Below the pieces are notes generated by a model. That model ran no database searches, had not been told where the DNA came from, and saw only the letters and a list, made by a program, of their open reading frames with translations. A stretch of DNA of 64,000 nt. Origin: Elysia crispata (Eukaryota; Mollusca; Gastropoda; Plakobranchidae). Positions 1-13,605 of this stretch are shown here, one piece after another (the first letter of the stretch is position 1; every line of letters starts with the position of its first letter). The position numbers and the translations under genes are program-made. The stretch spans positions 1-64,000 of the forward strand of contig JAWDGP010007490.1 in the NCBI GenBank assembly GCA_033675545.1, given 5' to 3'.

Positions 1-3000
1 CTCTTTCCTGGGAGCTCTTCCCAGAAAACTTTGTTAGGCTGACCTTTACGTGTTAGATCTGACAGAGGCAGCAATAGGCAGCAAAGTTATGTATGAATGG
101 TTGATAATAAGCCTAAAAAGGTCTAATCTGCTTTCTTGGTGGTCGGTCTCGGGGCGTCTTCCGCCTCTCACTTTCAACATTTTGCAGTCCTGAAGTCCAA
201 CACTGTCCCCTTCCAAGGCGGTGTCCTAGGAAGTCGAGCTTGTGTTGCTCCTAGTTAACACTTCTTTTTGGTTTCCGCAACTAGGTTGGCCACTTTTCCG
301 TCTGCTTGAAGAAGTTCCTCCAAGACTTGCACGTGTTCCCCACGCCTTGGAATGCACCAGCAAATCATCGGTGTAGTCCACCTTGTTGTCTAATCCCTCT
401 ACAGAATTCGTCGCAACTATTCTTTTGTCATGGTCATGCCGGAATTTACCATCCTTGAATGGCATCCGCAGGAACTCGTGATGTCGACTCTCATCGTCAC
501 GAAAGCATTCTTGTGAGACATCTGATGAGAATTTGGTTGATGTCCTTTAGCCCAGTCAAGCTTTGTCTTCGCTCATACCAAGGAAAGACTCAGCTGGCGA
601 AGGCTGAACTGGTTGAGGGTCTCTTGACTTTAATCTTGTTGAGACGTCGGAAATCAATGCAGAATACGATTACTCCCGTCCAAGACTTAGCTCTTTGCGT
701 ATGATCACCTTGGTCCTCCATCTGCTGTGGCTCTTTCTTTAGAGAAGGCTGCAAGCAGAGAATGATACAGGATACGATGTCTGACGTACAGGTACGTCAG
801 AAGTCAGTTCGATCCGGTGTTCAGCCAGATTCTTGTCGCCTGGACGATCTGAGAATATCTCGCTGAACCTCTCTGACCATCAACTGTAGCTCCTTGATTT
901 TGGTCAGACGTGAGGGCTTCACAGAACTTGATTTTTCGAAGCACCTTTCCTTCTGTCCCTACAGTACCACCTACCAGTCTCAGGTAGATCTTCGGACGTG
1001 CTGGTTCATTACCGGTCAAAATGTCTTCGATAGGCTGACGATTATCTGCCTCGTAGCCATAGTCCTCACCATAACCTTTTTACACGACGGAACGTTGAGA
1101 TCATCTCGCGTCTGGCTGGAAACCTCCGGGTACTCTTGAATAAACTAGTTTCTTCATCTCTTGAGAGATATTTTTTGGGAAGATTTGCATGCAGTTCTTC
1201 TCCTCCTCCATGTTCTTGACTTTGTAATTATTAAGACCCATTGTGTGATACTATCATAGCGTTCTTCTTTCTGTAACCAACAACTTGTTTGTGCTCAGGT
1301 CGGGAGGAGGAGTAACACCTTTGTCGCCAGGACTGAAACGCCTAGCCTTTGTTTTTTCTTGTCGAAATATTTCTTCTGCCTCGCGTATTGAGACGATTCA
1401 AGCTGCTCCTTAGCTAGTTCTTAATATATCGTTAAGAACCGCTTCCCGTAGGTCCAGCACGAACTGATAGCTTGACTTAACTTCTCTATTCATCAATTTC
1501 TTGGGTCCATACCTGAATTAATTCCCGTAAAATGTATATAGGTCCTGCCATACATAAGCTCGAACGGAGCAAAATGAGTTGAATCCTGAGGCACTTCCCT
1601 ATATATAATCAAAGAGTAAAGCGTTGATGTATCAAGTTTGCCGTGCTTTTGGCTTCTCGATTGCACAGTCTCTTCAACATTTCTTAACGTACCCTTGAAC
1701 TCCTCGACCAGGCCATTACACATCGGATGATATGGTGTAGTCGTAGACTGTGTAACACCAAGAAGCCTGCATACTTTTTTCATGCAGCCTGAGATGAACT
1801 GTGTTCCATGATCACTAAGGATTTGCTTCTGGAACACCGAGGCGACTGTATATATCCACGAGCGCCTCAGCTACTGTCTCAAGTGTCGATTCTCTTCAAT
1901 TGGACAGCTTCTTGATACCTTATAGCATAATCTGGCACAAGCGTCAAAGTCTATCGGTGTCCTGCTTCATTTGCTGGTTTTTATCGGTCCAATTAGATCC
2001 ACAACCACACGTTTTGAAAGGGACATCCACCACTGGTATGTTCTCCATTATGACCTTCTATGCGCTGCTGCTTTGCTCACAATCTTCTGACATACATCAC
2101 ACGAGCGGCAGTATCTGGCTACGTCCTCGTACACAACCGGGCCAGTGGAAGTTACTCACCCTGGTCTTCTTTATTCCAGTGTGACCTGCCCGGTGATTGT
2201 GTTACGGGCTTCACTTCCTTAGGCTTTCTGAGAGAACGGCTGCAACTTGTCATACGTTAGCCCCTCCGCAGAGACATGTCATTATAGACTGTACACAATC
2301 TCGTCTCTGACGTTCCTTCTCGGGGCACGATTTTCAGACATAGCCTGTCTCGCCCCATCCTCTTGGATGGCTTCATCATTTTGCTGGAATCGTATCCTGA
2401 AGCTCTCCCCGATCCACTCCTGTGTGCTTCGGTGTAGCTGGTATTGTAAGCGGCTTATGCCTGACCTCCTGTCTTGCTTGGACCCTTGTCGTTACAGCTT
2501 CAACCATGGCTGTCATATCAGGGTCATGTGGGTTCCGAGCACCCGCGTGACGTTTCCCATAACAAGATCGCATATGGCCTCCGGTATGCATAACGCCTGT
2601 ACTTCCCCGGACAAGATAAGGTGCTCTTGACTTTGGATGCTGGCACTTTTTGCGCCAGCAGTACTTTTCGTATTGTCGATCCGGACAATCAAACAGCAGC
2701 ATTTTTCCTGTTAGTTGATTATCATCAACACGGTTTGTAGAAGGCGCCGTGGGTTGATTATCATCGAAACAACCCACGACGCCCTCACAAACCGTGTCCG
2801 TTAACACGTCGATTGTCTTGTCTTCCAACAAGGCCCTTGACGATCGGTAAGTTCCAGCTCCCTGGCTGACCCCTTAACACCACAGGCTCCAGTCTACCAT
2901 GGCTGGAACTCTTCCTCTCCACTCGCCAACTGCAGCAACCCATCTTGGACTTCGGTTTTCTAACGTCCATATCTGGTGTCCGCTTTTTCCCGCATCCTCT

Positions 3001-3394
3001 CCTGATGCTGATCCTTGGATTTCCACTAACCCGCATGACTGCCGATCCTGCTCTCTTGCATAAAATCGCTGCTTACACGCTATTCAACCTAAGCTTCGGA
3101 CAGTCCTTCCTCATGATAACATCCTCTTCCTCGAGTCGCTTTATTCCTACAATTCTGGGTAGTGTGACCAGGCTTTCTAGTAAATGTAACCATATAAGTT
3201 CTTTGAAAATGGAAGGCTTGTTTTGTCCTCGAGAAGTAGCAGCTTGCCGCGCTCGCCTCTTTCTTCTCAGCTTGTGAATACCTGCGCAACTTATCCATTT
3301 GTTCAATAATAAAAAAAATTCTTTTTCTTCTCCCTTCGCTGTAACTGCAATTCTTCAGCTATCTCTTTAATTTCTTGCTGAATGGACGACATTA
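1..3394 (-). mobile_element. Ty3/Gypsy fossil, Gmr1-like (integrase before RT), broken
   Basis: An LTR-retrotransposon fossil read on the minus strand. From right to left the parts are: a short gag with a zinc-knuckle-like stretch (about 3090-3394); a protease region (about 2600-2810) followed by a linker reading AVTTRVQARQE; the integrase core (about 1490-1840, with SDHGTQFISGCMKKVCRLLG and TTTPYHPMCNGLVEEF); and a reverse transcriptase region (about 130-1000, with a YTDD-type box and LVHSKAW). Gypsy elements normally have RT and RNase H before integrase. Integrase before RT in a Gypsy-type pol is the known hallmark of the Gmr1 group. The element has many breaks, looks old, and continues past the left edge; no LTR was identified on the right. 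Family assignment rests on motif order and the YREVPQ-type integrase tail read by eye. Confidence 0.72.
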
Positions 3395-5589
3395 TGGAGC
3401 TTTATGAGCTGAGAATGCTATATAAAAAAATAAAAAGGCCTTGGATACTCACGTAAAAACGCACGCCAAAAGATTGTACTTGAGGAGTTATGATAAAAAA
3501 AGATCTGACGGACGAAGCTGTGCACTTGAAGTGCGTCTGACTCTAGATCTAAATTTCTCTAGGATCTGACGAATGAGGCAAGCAGAGCGCTTGTTAAGAT
3601 CACAGCTTAATGAGAAACGCAAAAGATGTCCCGACTTAGCAAAAACTTCAATTTTTCTCTCCTTTCGTTTCGCGGTCTACTGAGGCCGTTTTGGTCACAA
3701 CTCAAACTTACTGGTCACATGACAACAAGCATGGAAGAGATACCCCCACTAGCATTGTTCATGACTCCATATATAAAAATTTACATTTTATTTAATGTGG
3801 CTAATTTTCTATCGTGAATTTAAAGTCGACAGTTTTCTAAATTCACAAAAATCGAGTAACTGTCTTTTTATCGAAATCACGGCTCTGAAACTTCGACGCC
3901 TTTCCGCTATAGACTGAGGCCTTACGAGATTACTCAAACTGTCACATTTAATTATCATAATTAAAAAAAGAACAACACTTAAAATAATATAAGACATCCA
4001 CAAACTTACCTTGTAAATTTAAATACAGTATTTCAAATTACAAAAAAAAAAAGATGCACCTGGTGTTAATTTTTTCCTTATAGATCTAGATTTAGTGGGT
4101 CTGATTAAAACGCCCGAAGCAGTGACTATTGATCCATTTCTTTGAAATTACTAGAGCTAGATCTAGCGATTTACAAAGTATATTCTGAATATTGTGAAGC
4201 AATAATTATTTAGCGAAGCCAGTCTAATTAATGCCTAGCCTATCCAATGCATTAGTGGCACGATATCGTAGACATACATCTAACCTGTGACAGATCAATA
4301 ATATTATCAAATTTTTGAATATTTTGAAATTTTAAAGACATGAGTAGTAGAGTATAGTAAACTGAAGGCAGACAAATCCTCCAGTTTTTTTTTTTTTTTT
4401 TTTTTTTTGTAAAACATTTAAAGCACGTAATATTTTAACAAATGAACTGTGTTTCTATAATTTGACTCCAAATCTATTTTTAACTTACAAGGCATGAACA
4501 AGAAATATAAAGCTTCTACTGTAAGATATAGGGAAAGAAAATCTGTTCGGCACCTCGAAAAATTTTCGAAACGAGAAAAATCTGAACAAAATAAAACCAG
4601 CAAAACATCAACATACACACACATAATGATCTCATCTCCTATTCATTTTATATATGTTAGAGTATGTAAAGTTTGATGATGTCTGTTGTGTGATTTTATG
4701 TAATTGAATTCTATGGTTTGATTGAGTTTGTTTAATGAGAGGGTCTTATATTTTGGCGCGTATTTTATTTTACTTATTACTTCATGTAAGTTTCTGTGGC
4801 TTGAGCTAAGCACACACCTTGCACGTTGCATTAATTTTACTATAATTTTATTTTTCATTGGTTTAGTGGCGGGAACTTAGTCTCCGCCTCTCTAGCGGTG
4901 AATTTCTTTTTCTAATTCTATTCTATGGCATAACTCAGTCTTACGTGTAATGATTACATTACTAGCGGTATTCATAGTTCTTTTGTGTCTGTCCAGCAGG
5001 TCAGCGAAGCTTGACTTCGTTCGGCTTGAGATGTTACTAACTTTCTTTGATAAGGGGATCTTGGGAGATCTGGGGGAGCTAGATGCTTATTGTGTTTGTT
5101 TGATCGTAAGATGTTAGATGTAGCGGACTGTGTCTATGATCTCGGTCGGGTAGAGCTATTCTGGGGTAACGGCTGTCTTGCTGGACGGGGAGAATTGCAT
5201 ATATATTTATATATCAGAGTACTATAAAGACTAGAGAGTTTGCTGTCATGGCGCATGGTCCCTCTTCGCTCTACTAGAATATGGCCGCGGCGCTATTTCA
5301 TACAGCATCAAGCGGACAAGAGGAAAGGAGGGCCGCGGTGTTAAACTAACACCTGGTTAAACTAACCATAGCTTGAGCATATTTAAAAAAAAAAAGAAAG
5401 AAAAAGGAAAGAAAGAAAGAAAAAGAACAGAAATATTTCTTAAGTGAGAAGAATACAATTACTTAGGAATATTTCCTACACTATTTGAATACCTTTCCAA
5501 GATTTTAAAGTGGTCTTATTCTGCGCGCTTTCATTTTCCTCGATTTGTCTAATTTAATTCTGTCGTGCTCTCACCCCATTTTTATAAGT
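3395..5589. other. gene-free A+T-rich stretch
   Basis: No coding region was recognised. The stretch contains a poly-T run at about 4386-4410 and a small GC-richer patch near 5230-5345. The missing LTR of the Gypsy fossil to the left could lie in here, but no paired repeat was found to show it. Confidence 0.5.
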
Positions 5590-5719
<130 letters not shown>

Positions 5720-6332
5720 ATTTTTTTAATTATCTTGCGTGGATTAATAAAGTTGTCTTAATATCCATTATTCAAATGCATGTTTTTATTCCCTTTAATG
5801 TTGACTCTCCATTAGACTATACCGGTAGTAATTATTTTAGACTGCAGCAATTTCTAGACCTTTATGACTGCCTTGAGAGGTACGTGTTTTTCTAATTAAA
5901 AAAAACAAACAAACAAAAAACCAGCTTTTAAACATGGCAATGAACTTACGTTTGAATTAACAGGACTGCAAAGTCTATAACTATAAGATAGTGTAGAAAT
6001 AATATATTTTTGATTAACTTATGTCGCATCGATGTCTGGCAGTTTCTCACAAACCGTTCAATAATGACTTATGCATTAAGTCGAAAAAACTGCGGTGGTG
6101 AAGCTGCGACAAAAAAAAAGTTAATTATATGTGTCCTGTGATCATCTATTCTAACTTTTTTCCAACATAACTCGCCTTGATTTTGTACGAGTGTGTGGTT
6201 ATTTTATTTAATTAAAAAAAAAAAGCTTTAGTCCAGCGAACATCGGTCAGTTTCAATAGTTGCCGTAATAAATAACCTTATAAAGTATTTCCCAAAATTG
6301 CTGACATTAAAAATATTAAACTATAAGCAGCG
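5720..6332. other. gene-free interval
   Basis: A+T-rich sequence between two microsatellites with several short A runs. No coding, RNA-gene or element signature was seen. Confidence 0.5.
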
Positions 6333-6530
<198 letters not shown>

Positions 6531-6542
6531 ATTTTTAAAAAA

Positions 6543-6903
6543 TAGTGAGGTAGTCACTGCACTGAAGTTACCAGCTTCACAGATATTTGTCATTAATGCA
6601 ATATTCTTTTATTGAAGAACAAGTCCAAGCCCAATGCACTCAACATAAAGTATAGTCATGATGGGGAAGGTGACCGTCTGCAGCAGACCCGCCGACAACG
6701 AATTTACGTCAGTAAAATATTTGAAAAAAATAGTGAGGTAGTCACTGCACTGAAGTTACCAGCTTCACAGATATTTGTCATTAATGCAATATTCTTTTAT
6801 TGAAGAACAAGTCCAAGCCCAATGCACTCAACATAAAGTATAGTCATGATGGGGAAGGTGACCGTCTGCAGCAGACTCGCCGACAACGAATATACGTCAG
6901 TAT
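6543..6903 (+). repeat. tandem dimer of a 188-bp unit
   Basis: The sequence starting TAGTGAGGTAGTCACTGCAC at 6543 starts again at 6731, giving a period of 188 bp. The second copy ends near 6903, where the sequence becomes unrelated (TATCACACC). The copies are nearly identical; differences include ACCCGCC against ACTCGCC and AATTTACG against AATATACG near the unit end. No protein is recognised in it. Confidence 0.9.
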
Positions 6904-8281
6904 CACACCTGGTACCGCCATAAACATCTTGACTGCATCACGCAGATGAAAGGGGATGATTTCATGTAATTATGGGGCCTCAAGCTGATTCCTGAAGCAT
7001 ACAATTCTTACTTTAGTGGCATCTTGGTTGCAAATGAAAGCGTTGATGATTAGCTTACAACATGAATCAAGAAAATCTTGATGAATTACATCCGACATGA
7101 AAATAATACTGTGACGTACGCTAAAAGTCTTGATTAGGCTCTACTAAGGTTCATTGTCTTTAAACCTTTTTTGATGATGTGTCAGTTTATAATTAAAATG
7201 AACTAAACACATTGAACCCGATGATGAGCGCTGGTGCTTCGTCATAGTGATGCACCATGTTATAAAATGAATACAAAATAGCTTAGTTTTATTGATCAGT
7301 AGGCCTTGATTTAGATTCGTTTATTTTGCACTCCGTTGGTTTATGGCTTGAGCTTGTTTAGACTTTTACCATTTTAACTCGAGTAATATCACTGATTTTT
7401 ATTATAACAATGATGTATAATAACTCATTTCTCTCAATAAAATCACTAAGTTATATTTAGACACAAATTTAGTTTGTATAAAAATACTTCATTTATATAG
7501 ATCCACGAAATGACAACTTTCATATTAAATTTCATACGTATAAGCGCATAAGGCGCGAAATTGTAACATTTTCTCGCAGATTAGTTGGTTTATTGCTCTT
7601 TCCATTTCAATATTTGTCTTTGTCTTTCTCTGTCTGATCCAATTTGCTGTGTTCACTTCATCGCAAAAATATTTTTCTTTGTTCTTAATCCTAAAATTCA
7701 TAATACAAAAATCCTGTAATTAGTAAAAGCAGTGTTATGCTCCCATTTAAATCTTATTTGAATGGTAAATTCTGGTAACTGACATGAACAGAAGTCCTGC
7801 TCGGAAACATTCAATGCTAATTTCTGTAACTAACACTTGAGTTTTCACCGGGAAAATATTTTGGTTACAAATTCCCGTTTCTGGCAACTTGATTCGTAAA
7901 ACATATACTATTGAAGATAAACTGAGTAAAATATATAACAAATTTATACCTTTACGGATAAATCTACACAATGAGCATTAATTTTTTTTTTTACATAAGT
8001 AGGGATAATTACAAACACACACACATATCGTCAAAGAAGTAAAACCAATCACACTAGACAAAAAGTATTGCGCACTTTGTTTAAAATTTTGCGGCAGCAG
8101 CCAAGTCCACCGGAAAGAGGCCTTCTCTCACCGTGTGCACAAAAAGAAATCCAATCCAACGTAAAGAGAACATCAACAACACAGGCACGAAACTTCGAAG
8201 TCGTGGACTACAACTAGGTAGGACAATTTTTCAATGTATGTATTATACATATAAATACATAGTAAGCAAGATTTGTGTTTA
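6904..8281. other. gene-free interval
   Basis: No gene was recognised. A short open frame near 8060-8215 has spaced Cys and His residues but no convincing zinc-finger spacing. Confidence 0.45.
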
Positions 8282-8481
8282 CTTCTGCTTTCTCTCTCTC
8301 ACACTCACACACAGACCCACACACACAAACATACGATAAGTCTCTTTTGTCTTGATGTGTATGCTATCGTATCTGTCTCTGTCTCTCTCTATCCCTCCCC
8401 TTCGCTCTCTCTTTCACTCTCTGTCTTCCCCCTATCTCTCCCTCCCACCCTCTTTCTCTCTCTCCCTCCTTCCCTCCTCGT
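8282..8481. repeat. pyrimidine-rich low-complexity tract with CA runs
   Basis: The plus strand is almost entirely C and T, with interspersed CACACA runs. It is degenerate CT/CA microsatellite. Confidence 0.8.
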
Positions 8482-8781
8482 TGCAAATAAACAAAAAAGT
8501 GATTTTCATTGCAGTGGAGAAGTGATACTTTGACAATAAGAGGGCGGGGAGAGGGGTGAGGGAAACGGAGGGAGAGAGAGGGAAGCTTACAAAGTGAAAC
8601 GTTTATATGTTGAATTGATAATAGTTTTGTTATTTCTTTTTTTTTTTTGTCCCGTAATTATAAAATGTGTGCCTATTTCCTTTTAGACCTTGTATTATAC
8701 TATTTACAGACACACAAACGTTCTTTTGAATCCTTTATAGTTACCAAGTTATCCTCCAAGTGTGGTGTTTTTGCTTTCTAT

Positions 8782-8882
<101 letters not shown>

Positions 8883-9079
8883 AAGACACACAGAGAGGTC
8901 AATCACATAATTTTTGTAACAGTTTTCCTCCTCTAGAGGTCAAGGTCATCTGGCTGCGCACAGATTCGAACCACGACATTTGTGCCCGTATTCAGAAGAA
9001 TTTAACGCTATCGTTAGGTTGTCCTTAACTGGCTAACGCATGCGTTAATTTAACGACGTATTCAGAAGGCACATTTTCG

Positions 9080-9097
9080 CTAACGACCGGTCGTTAG
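9080..9097. repeat. 18-bp perfect palindrome near the outer edge of the left arm
   Basis: CTAACGACCGGTCGTTAG equals its own reverse complement. A second palindrome of the same AACG...CGTT type (TAACGCATGCGTTA) lies at 9034-9047. Both recur in the right arm. Confidence 0.9.
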
Positions 9098-9322
9098 GTT
9101 ATCCTTAGGGGGGACTTTTTAAAGAGAGCTAACGATCGCGTTAACGATAGGTTCAGGCCTACCCTTAAATTTTTACGATCGCTTTAATGGACTTAGGTGA
9201 CGAACACTTTCCTATCGTTTTGGTAACCAAGGAATTGTTTTTCTCTCCCAATATGGTGGCTTTGGGAGTGTTTGCAAGACAGACTTAATGCACTTTTTTA
9301 TATTCTTTAAATATATTTTGCT

Positions 9323-9346
9323 ATAGATCTAGATCTAGATCTAGAT
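9323..9346. repeat. TAGATC hexamer tract
   Basis: A short tandem run of TAGATC. Similar tracts lie at 12592-12613, 12644-12664, 16123-16145, 17077-17108, 25351-25373 and 50590-50604. The 16123 tract is the mirror copy of this one in the other arm. Confidence 0.9.
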
Positions 9347-9581
9347 TAGAAAAGAGTTGAATAAAATCTGATGCCTTTTTATTACTCAGCTACAATTAAT
9401 GGAAAATAATCAAATGTGAGTGAATGGTAAAACAAAAAAAAAAGGGATGGAAAGGAAAAAAATCTATCGACAATACTATGAGTTCAGTTACTGAAGTCTT
9501 AGATCTACAGAAGTGATCTGAAATGTAGACTAGCTAGACTTAGACCTACATTGAAAATTGGATCTTGTCAAGTGCAGTAAC

Positions 9582-9610
<29 letters not shown>
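9582..9610 (+). repeat. poly(A) run in the left arm
   Basis: 29 bp of A; the mirror copy is the poly-T at 15860-15884. Confidence 0.95.
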
Positions 9611-9613
<3 letters not shown>

Positions 9614-9785
9614 TGCAAGTTAAATGTTTTGCAAAGATGATCTGCAAACACTACAGAATCTATGAATTTGAAAGTGGTGAATGATGAATAGACTAAACCT
9701 ACATGTACGGTAGTTTAAGTTTAATTGTCGTCACATAATCCAGTAAGCCACGAAATAGAATTTCGTTACAAGATGGTATAAACTT

Positions 9786-9789
<4 letters not shown>

Positions 9790-9876
<87 letters not shown>
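9790..9876. repeat. (GA)n microsatellite in the left arm
   Basis: About 87 bp; the mirror copy at 15606-15679 is shorter, about 74 bp. Confidence 0.97.
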
Positions 9877-9878
<2 letters not shown>

Positions 9879-10033
9879 TTAGCTTTATTCATTTATCAAG
9901 GCTGAGCAATTGCAATCAAACTCAAACTACTTGAAATGAAGTTAAATGTCTTTGGTGATTTTGTACAGTTGCAGACTCGTGCAGACTATGACTACAGTAT
10001 TAATTTAATGAAATTCCTAGCTTTTCAACAATT

Positions 10034-10035
<2 letters not shown>

Positions 10036-10103
<68 letters not shown>

Positions 10104-10104
10104 T
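10036..10104. repeat. (CT)n microsatellite in the left arm
   Basis: About 69 bp with one G interruption; the mirror copy at 15425-15450 is only about 26 bp. Confidence 0.95.
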
Positions 10105-10520
10105 TGTTTCTCTCGTTTTTCTCTTTAAATGTATCTAAATATCACCAAAGTAAAGAGAAAAGAAAGTAAGAGAGACAGGAAGACAGAAAAAGAGAGAGAG
10201 GCAGCAGACGAACTTACTGACAGAAGGCAAGATACTTAGATAGTAAGGTTTTCTTTACAAATTCTCATTTTCCAGCAGTTATTAGCATATTGTGAGACTG
10301 ATGTATGTATTAAAAATTGTCTCAAAATTCAACGCTGGTATTTTCCTAATTCAAATGGAAGTAGGCACATCCATGATTGAAATTATGAAAAGAGAAGTAC
10401 ATGGTTTATTTTGTGGTGATTCCACAAACCAGTTTTCAAAATGCATGAGTTCCACAGTTCTTGAGATAATATTCTTTTGATTTTCTCTGTTTGTTTCTTT
10501 TTTAAACCTCATTAACATCA

Positions 10521-10832
<312 letters not shown>

Positions 10833-11975
10833 TTTGCTCTTACTTTAAAAAAATGTTTTTACATATCAGCCCTCATTAGTCCAGCTTCATAGAAAATAAA
10901 AATATTATCCCCAAAAACCCATAACTTCTAAATTTATGCATTATAACAAAAAGTGAGCACACTTTAAAAAAAAATAAGAGATTCAAAAAATAATTATAGT
11001 CAGATTTAATGATACATACATGTATATATTGCTCTCTTATACTTTGGTAAACTGATTTTTTAAATGAACTTAATGATCAATCATTATTGAAGTCATGAGA
11101 TTTTGCCTTAGGCTTTCTTTTAGAATTAGGACATTTTTTTTAATCGAGCCCAATGGAAGCCATTATTTAAAAAAATATTTCATTCCTTATTCACCAGGGT
11201 ATTTAAGATTATTGCTTATTCGGAAAAAAAAAGCCAAATGATTTTAGAAAATGAAATCCCTCAAAACGAAGCGATTTCAATATTGGACTTTGCAAATGGT
11301 ACATAGAGTCAATCTTTTTTTCTCGGTGAAATTTAGGTAACCAAAACGTTTTATTTACCAAGAAATACAAAAGTATTACTTTTCTTTTGAAATGCATCAC
11401 TTTATGTTATTCAACTTTTTCAATCTGCAGTTTTCAATAAATAAAGAGTGGAGATCTTATTGTTTTCCTCCAGTACCTTCAACAAGTTACAGAGACAGAA
11501 AACAGGCAGCTCAACAAACTTATGAATAAATTTCATGCAGTAAAAATGAACTTTTTCATTCCAATGTTCTAAATTGAAAAGTAATTTACAAGATTTACCC
11601 ACTACATGTAGACTATATGTATATAAGCGAATATCATTTTGCAGAAGTGCAAAATGTATTGTCTTGAATTATTTAAATGATTAATTATCCTAAAAAAAAT
11701 TTACTGAAGTGAGCAGTGATATTTTAAAAAGACATTGAATTAAGCAAATCAAAACTGTGATAGAAACTGAATATTGCTGAAATTGCACATGCTGATCTCA
11801 AATTATATGTTGCTGATTTTTCTTTATTCAGATTATAAAAAACATATAAACTAACAATACATGTAAGAGAAAGAGAAGTCATTTAGTAATGGCTAAAAGT
11901 TTCTGTTCAAAGACTTGCTTATAAATAACTTCTTTCTATCCAGTTTTAAAAAGATTGTGTTTATTGTTCCTTCAA

Positions 11976-13605
11976 AGCACACGTAAAATTAGCGACCTGT
12001 CTTTATAACGATAGCGTTATCTACGATGTATTCAGAAGATTTTTTTAACGTCATCGTAAACACCGCCGTATTCAGAACATTTGTCTAACGATAGCGTTAA
12101 AATAATGACCGAGATAATTAATTTATCATTTACTTTTGGCGTGTTTTGCAAAAATTGTCACTTTTCACCCGGAAGTTAAGGCTGTTGCCTTGTTTACATT
12201 TCATATCGGGCTTGACAACGATGTTTAATGTATAGAAAAAAACTGTTTGGAACATTATGCAGATTAATGATTCTTGTTCTAGCTGCAACCCAAGGATGAA
12301 ACTGTTGTTTAAAAATATATATATAGTCTTTGCTTTAATATAGTGTCCCTCATCTGATCTAATAAAGAGTTAGATCTAGATTTAAATCTAAGCTTATTTA
12401 GACCTACAATCATAACAATGCCTACAGTTAATCTAGACTTTGGAAACTCAATGCAATGCATTGTAAGATGTTGTGGAACAATAATTGGTACCCAATAATT
12501 GCTGTTCAGAATCGAGTTCAAGAGTAAAACTTAAGTTAACTAAATTCCCAGCATGTTATCTCTCATTTGATTTATATAAGGGTTATGCCTCGATCTAGAT
12601 CTAGATCTAGATCCAGGCCTTAAAGCAAACCTGTGTCTGTACCTAGATCTAGATCTAGATCTAAATTACAATTTATTAAGGTAAAGTAAGAGGCCTTTAG
12701 ATGCATAATTACTCTTTGACTGAGTCTAAATAACCTAAAGGACCACATAGACTACGTTATTTGTTCAATTTCATATGAGTAAAATGTTTCTAATCATTAT
12801 AGCCCATGCCAAGTTTTTTTTCAAGATTTAGATGGGAAAGGCCCTTCATTAATGTCCATTGGTAGTAATGCTACTGCAAATGGTTATAATATTACTTATA
12901 AAAGTGAAAAAAAAAAGAAGAATTGGGCTTGTAGCAATACTTTCTCTTAATTCAGTTTCAGCTAACATTAGGATGAATTTAAAAAATTAACATCTCTTGG
13001 ATTGACTACCTTTTTATGTATATTATAGCTCTTTTCCTTGTTACTCTCATTTTCCAATTTATTTAGAAAAGTCTTTACAGATTATGATTATAAATGAAAA
13101 GCATAGGTGAAAACATTCTACTACTTCTAGGTATAAAATACCCTCTCTCATGGGAATAACATACTCATTATTTTTTTTTTAATTTGTACATTTACTCTTT
13201 TTAATAATTATTCACAAAAATTAATGATGTAAAATGTGTGTTCTACACCTGGTTTGTATTGAAAAAAAAAAAGCTCAATTGAGATGAAATTAAATAATGC
13301 TGAAATAATACAGTATCTTAGGCATTACATAAAAGTGCTTGCAATTGACCTCCTTTAATTTAATCCAACTCTTTTAACAGCAACTACGTATAAATGCATT
13401 TTTAAAGTCTGTGCCCCCCCCCCCCCCTTTTGCTATCCATATACCAATACTTTGAGAAATCAATTTTGAAACTTGATCAATTTTTCAAAAAATGCAACAT
13501 TGTTCACAGATTTTCAATCTCTGTGCATTTAAAAATATATAAATCTTTTTGTTCTTTTTGTAGAGGAGTATAATATTTGAAATGTTTAGTGGCCAGCTTG
13601 TTAAG
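11976..13605. other. 1.63-kb loop between the inverted-repeat arms
   Basis: Single-copy sequence between the two arms, with no gene recognised. Its first 120 bp contain two more GTATTCAGAA motifs (near 12028 and 12067) and two TAACGATAGCGTTA-type palindromes. Two TAGATC tracts lie near 12592 and 12644, and a C run near 13414-13427. Confidence 0.85.

Noticed and set aside
226-3306. Many plus- and minus-strand open frames of 60-150 codons
   Set aside because: They are fragments or shadows of the single Gypsy fossil; none is an independent gene.
8960-8975. GGTTCGAATCTG on the minus strand as a tRNA gene or SINE
   Set aside because: Only a box B is present; there is no A box, acceptor stem or second copy.
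11420-11602. 60-codon open frame repeated at 13934-14167
   Set aside because: It is conserved only because the two arms are copies; no domain or splice context supports it as a gene.
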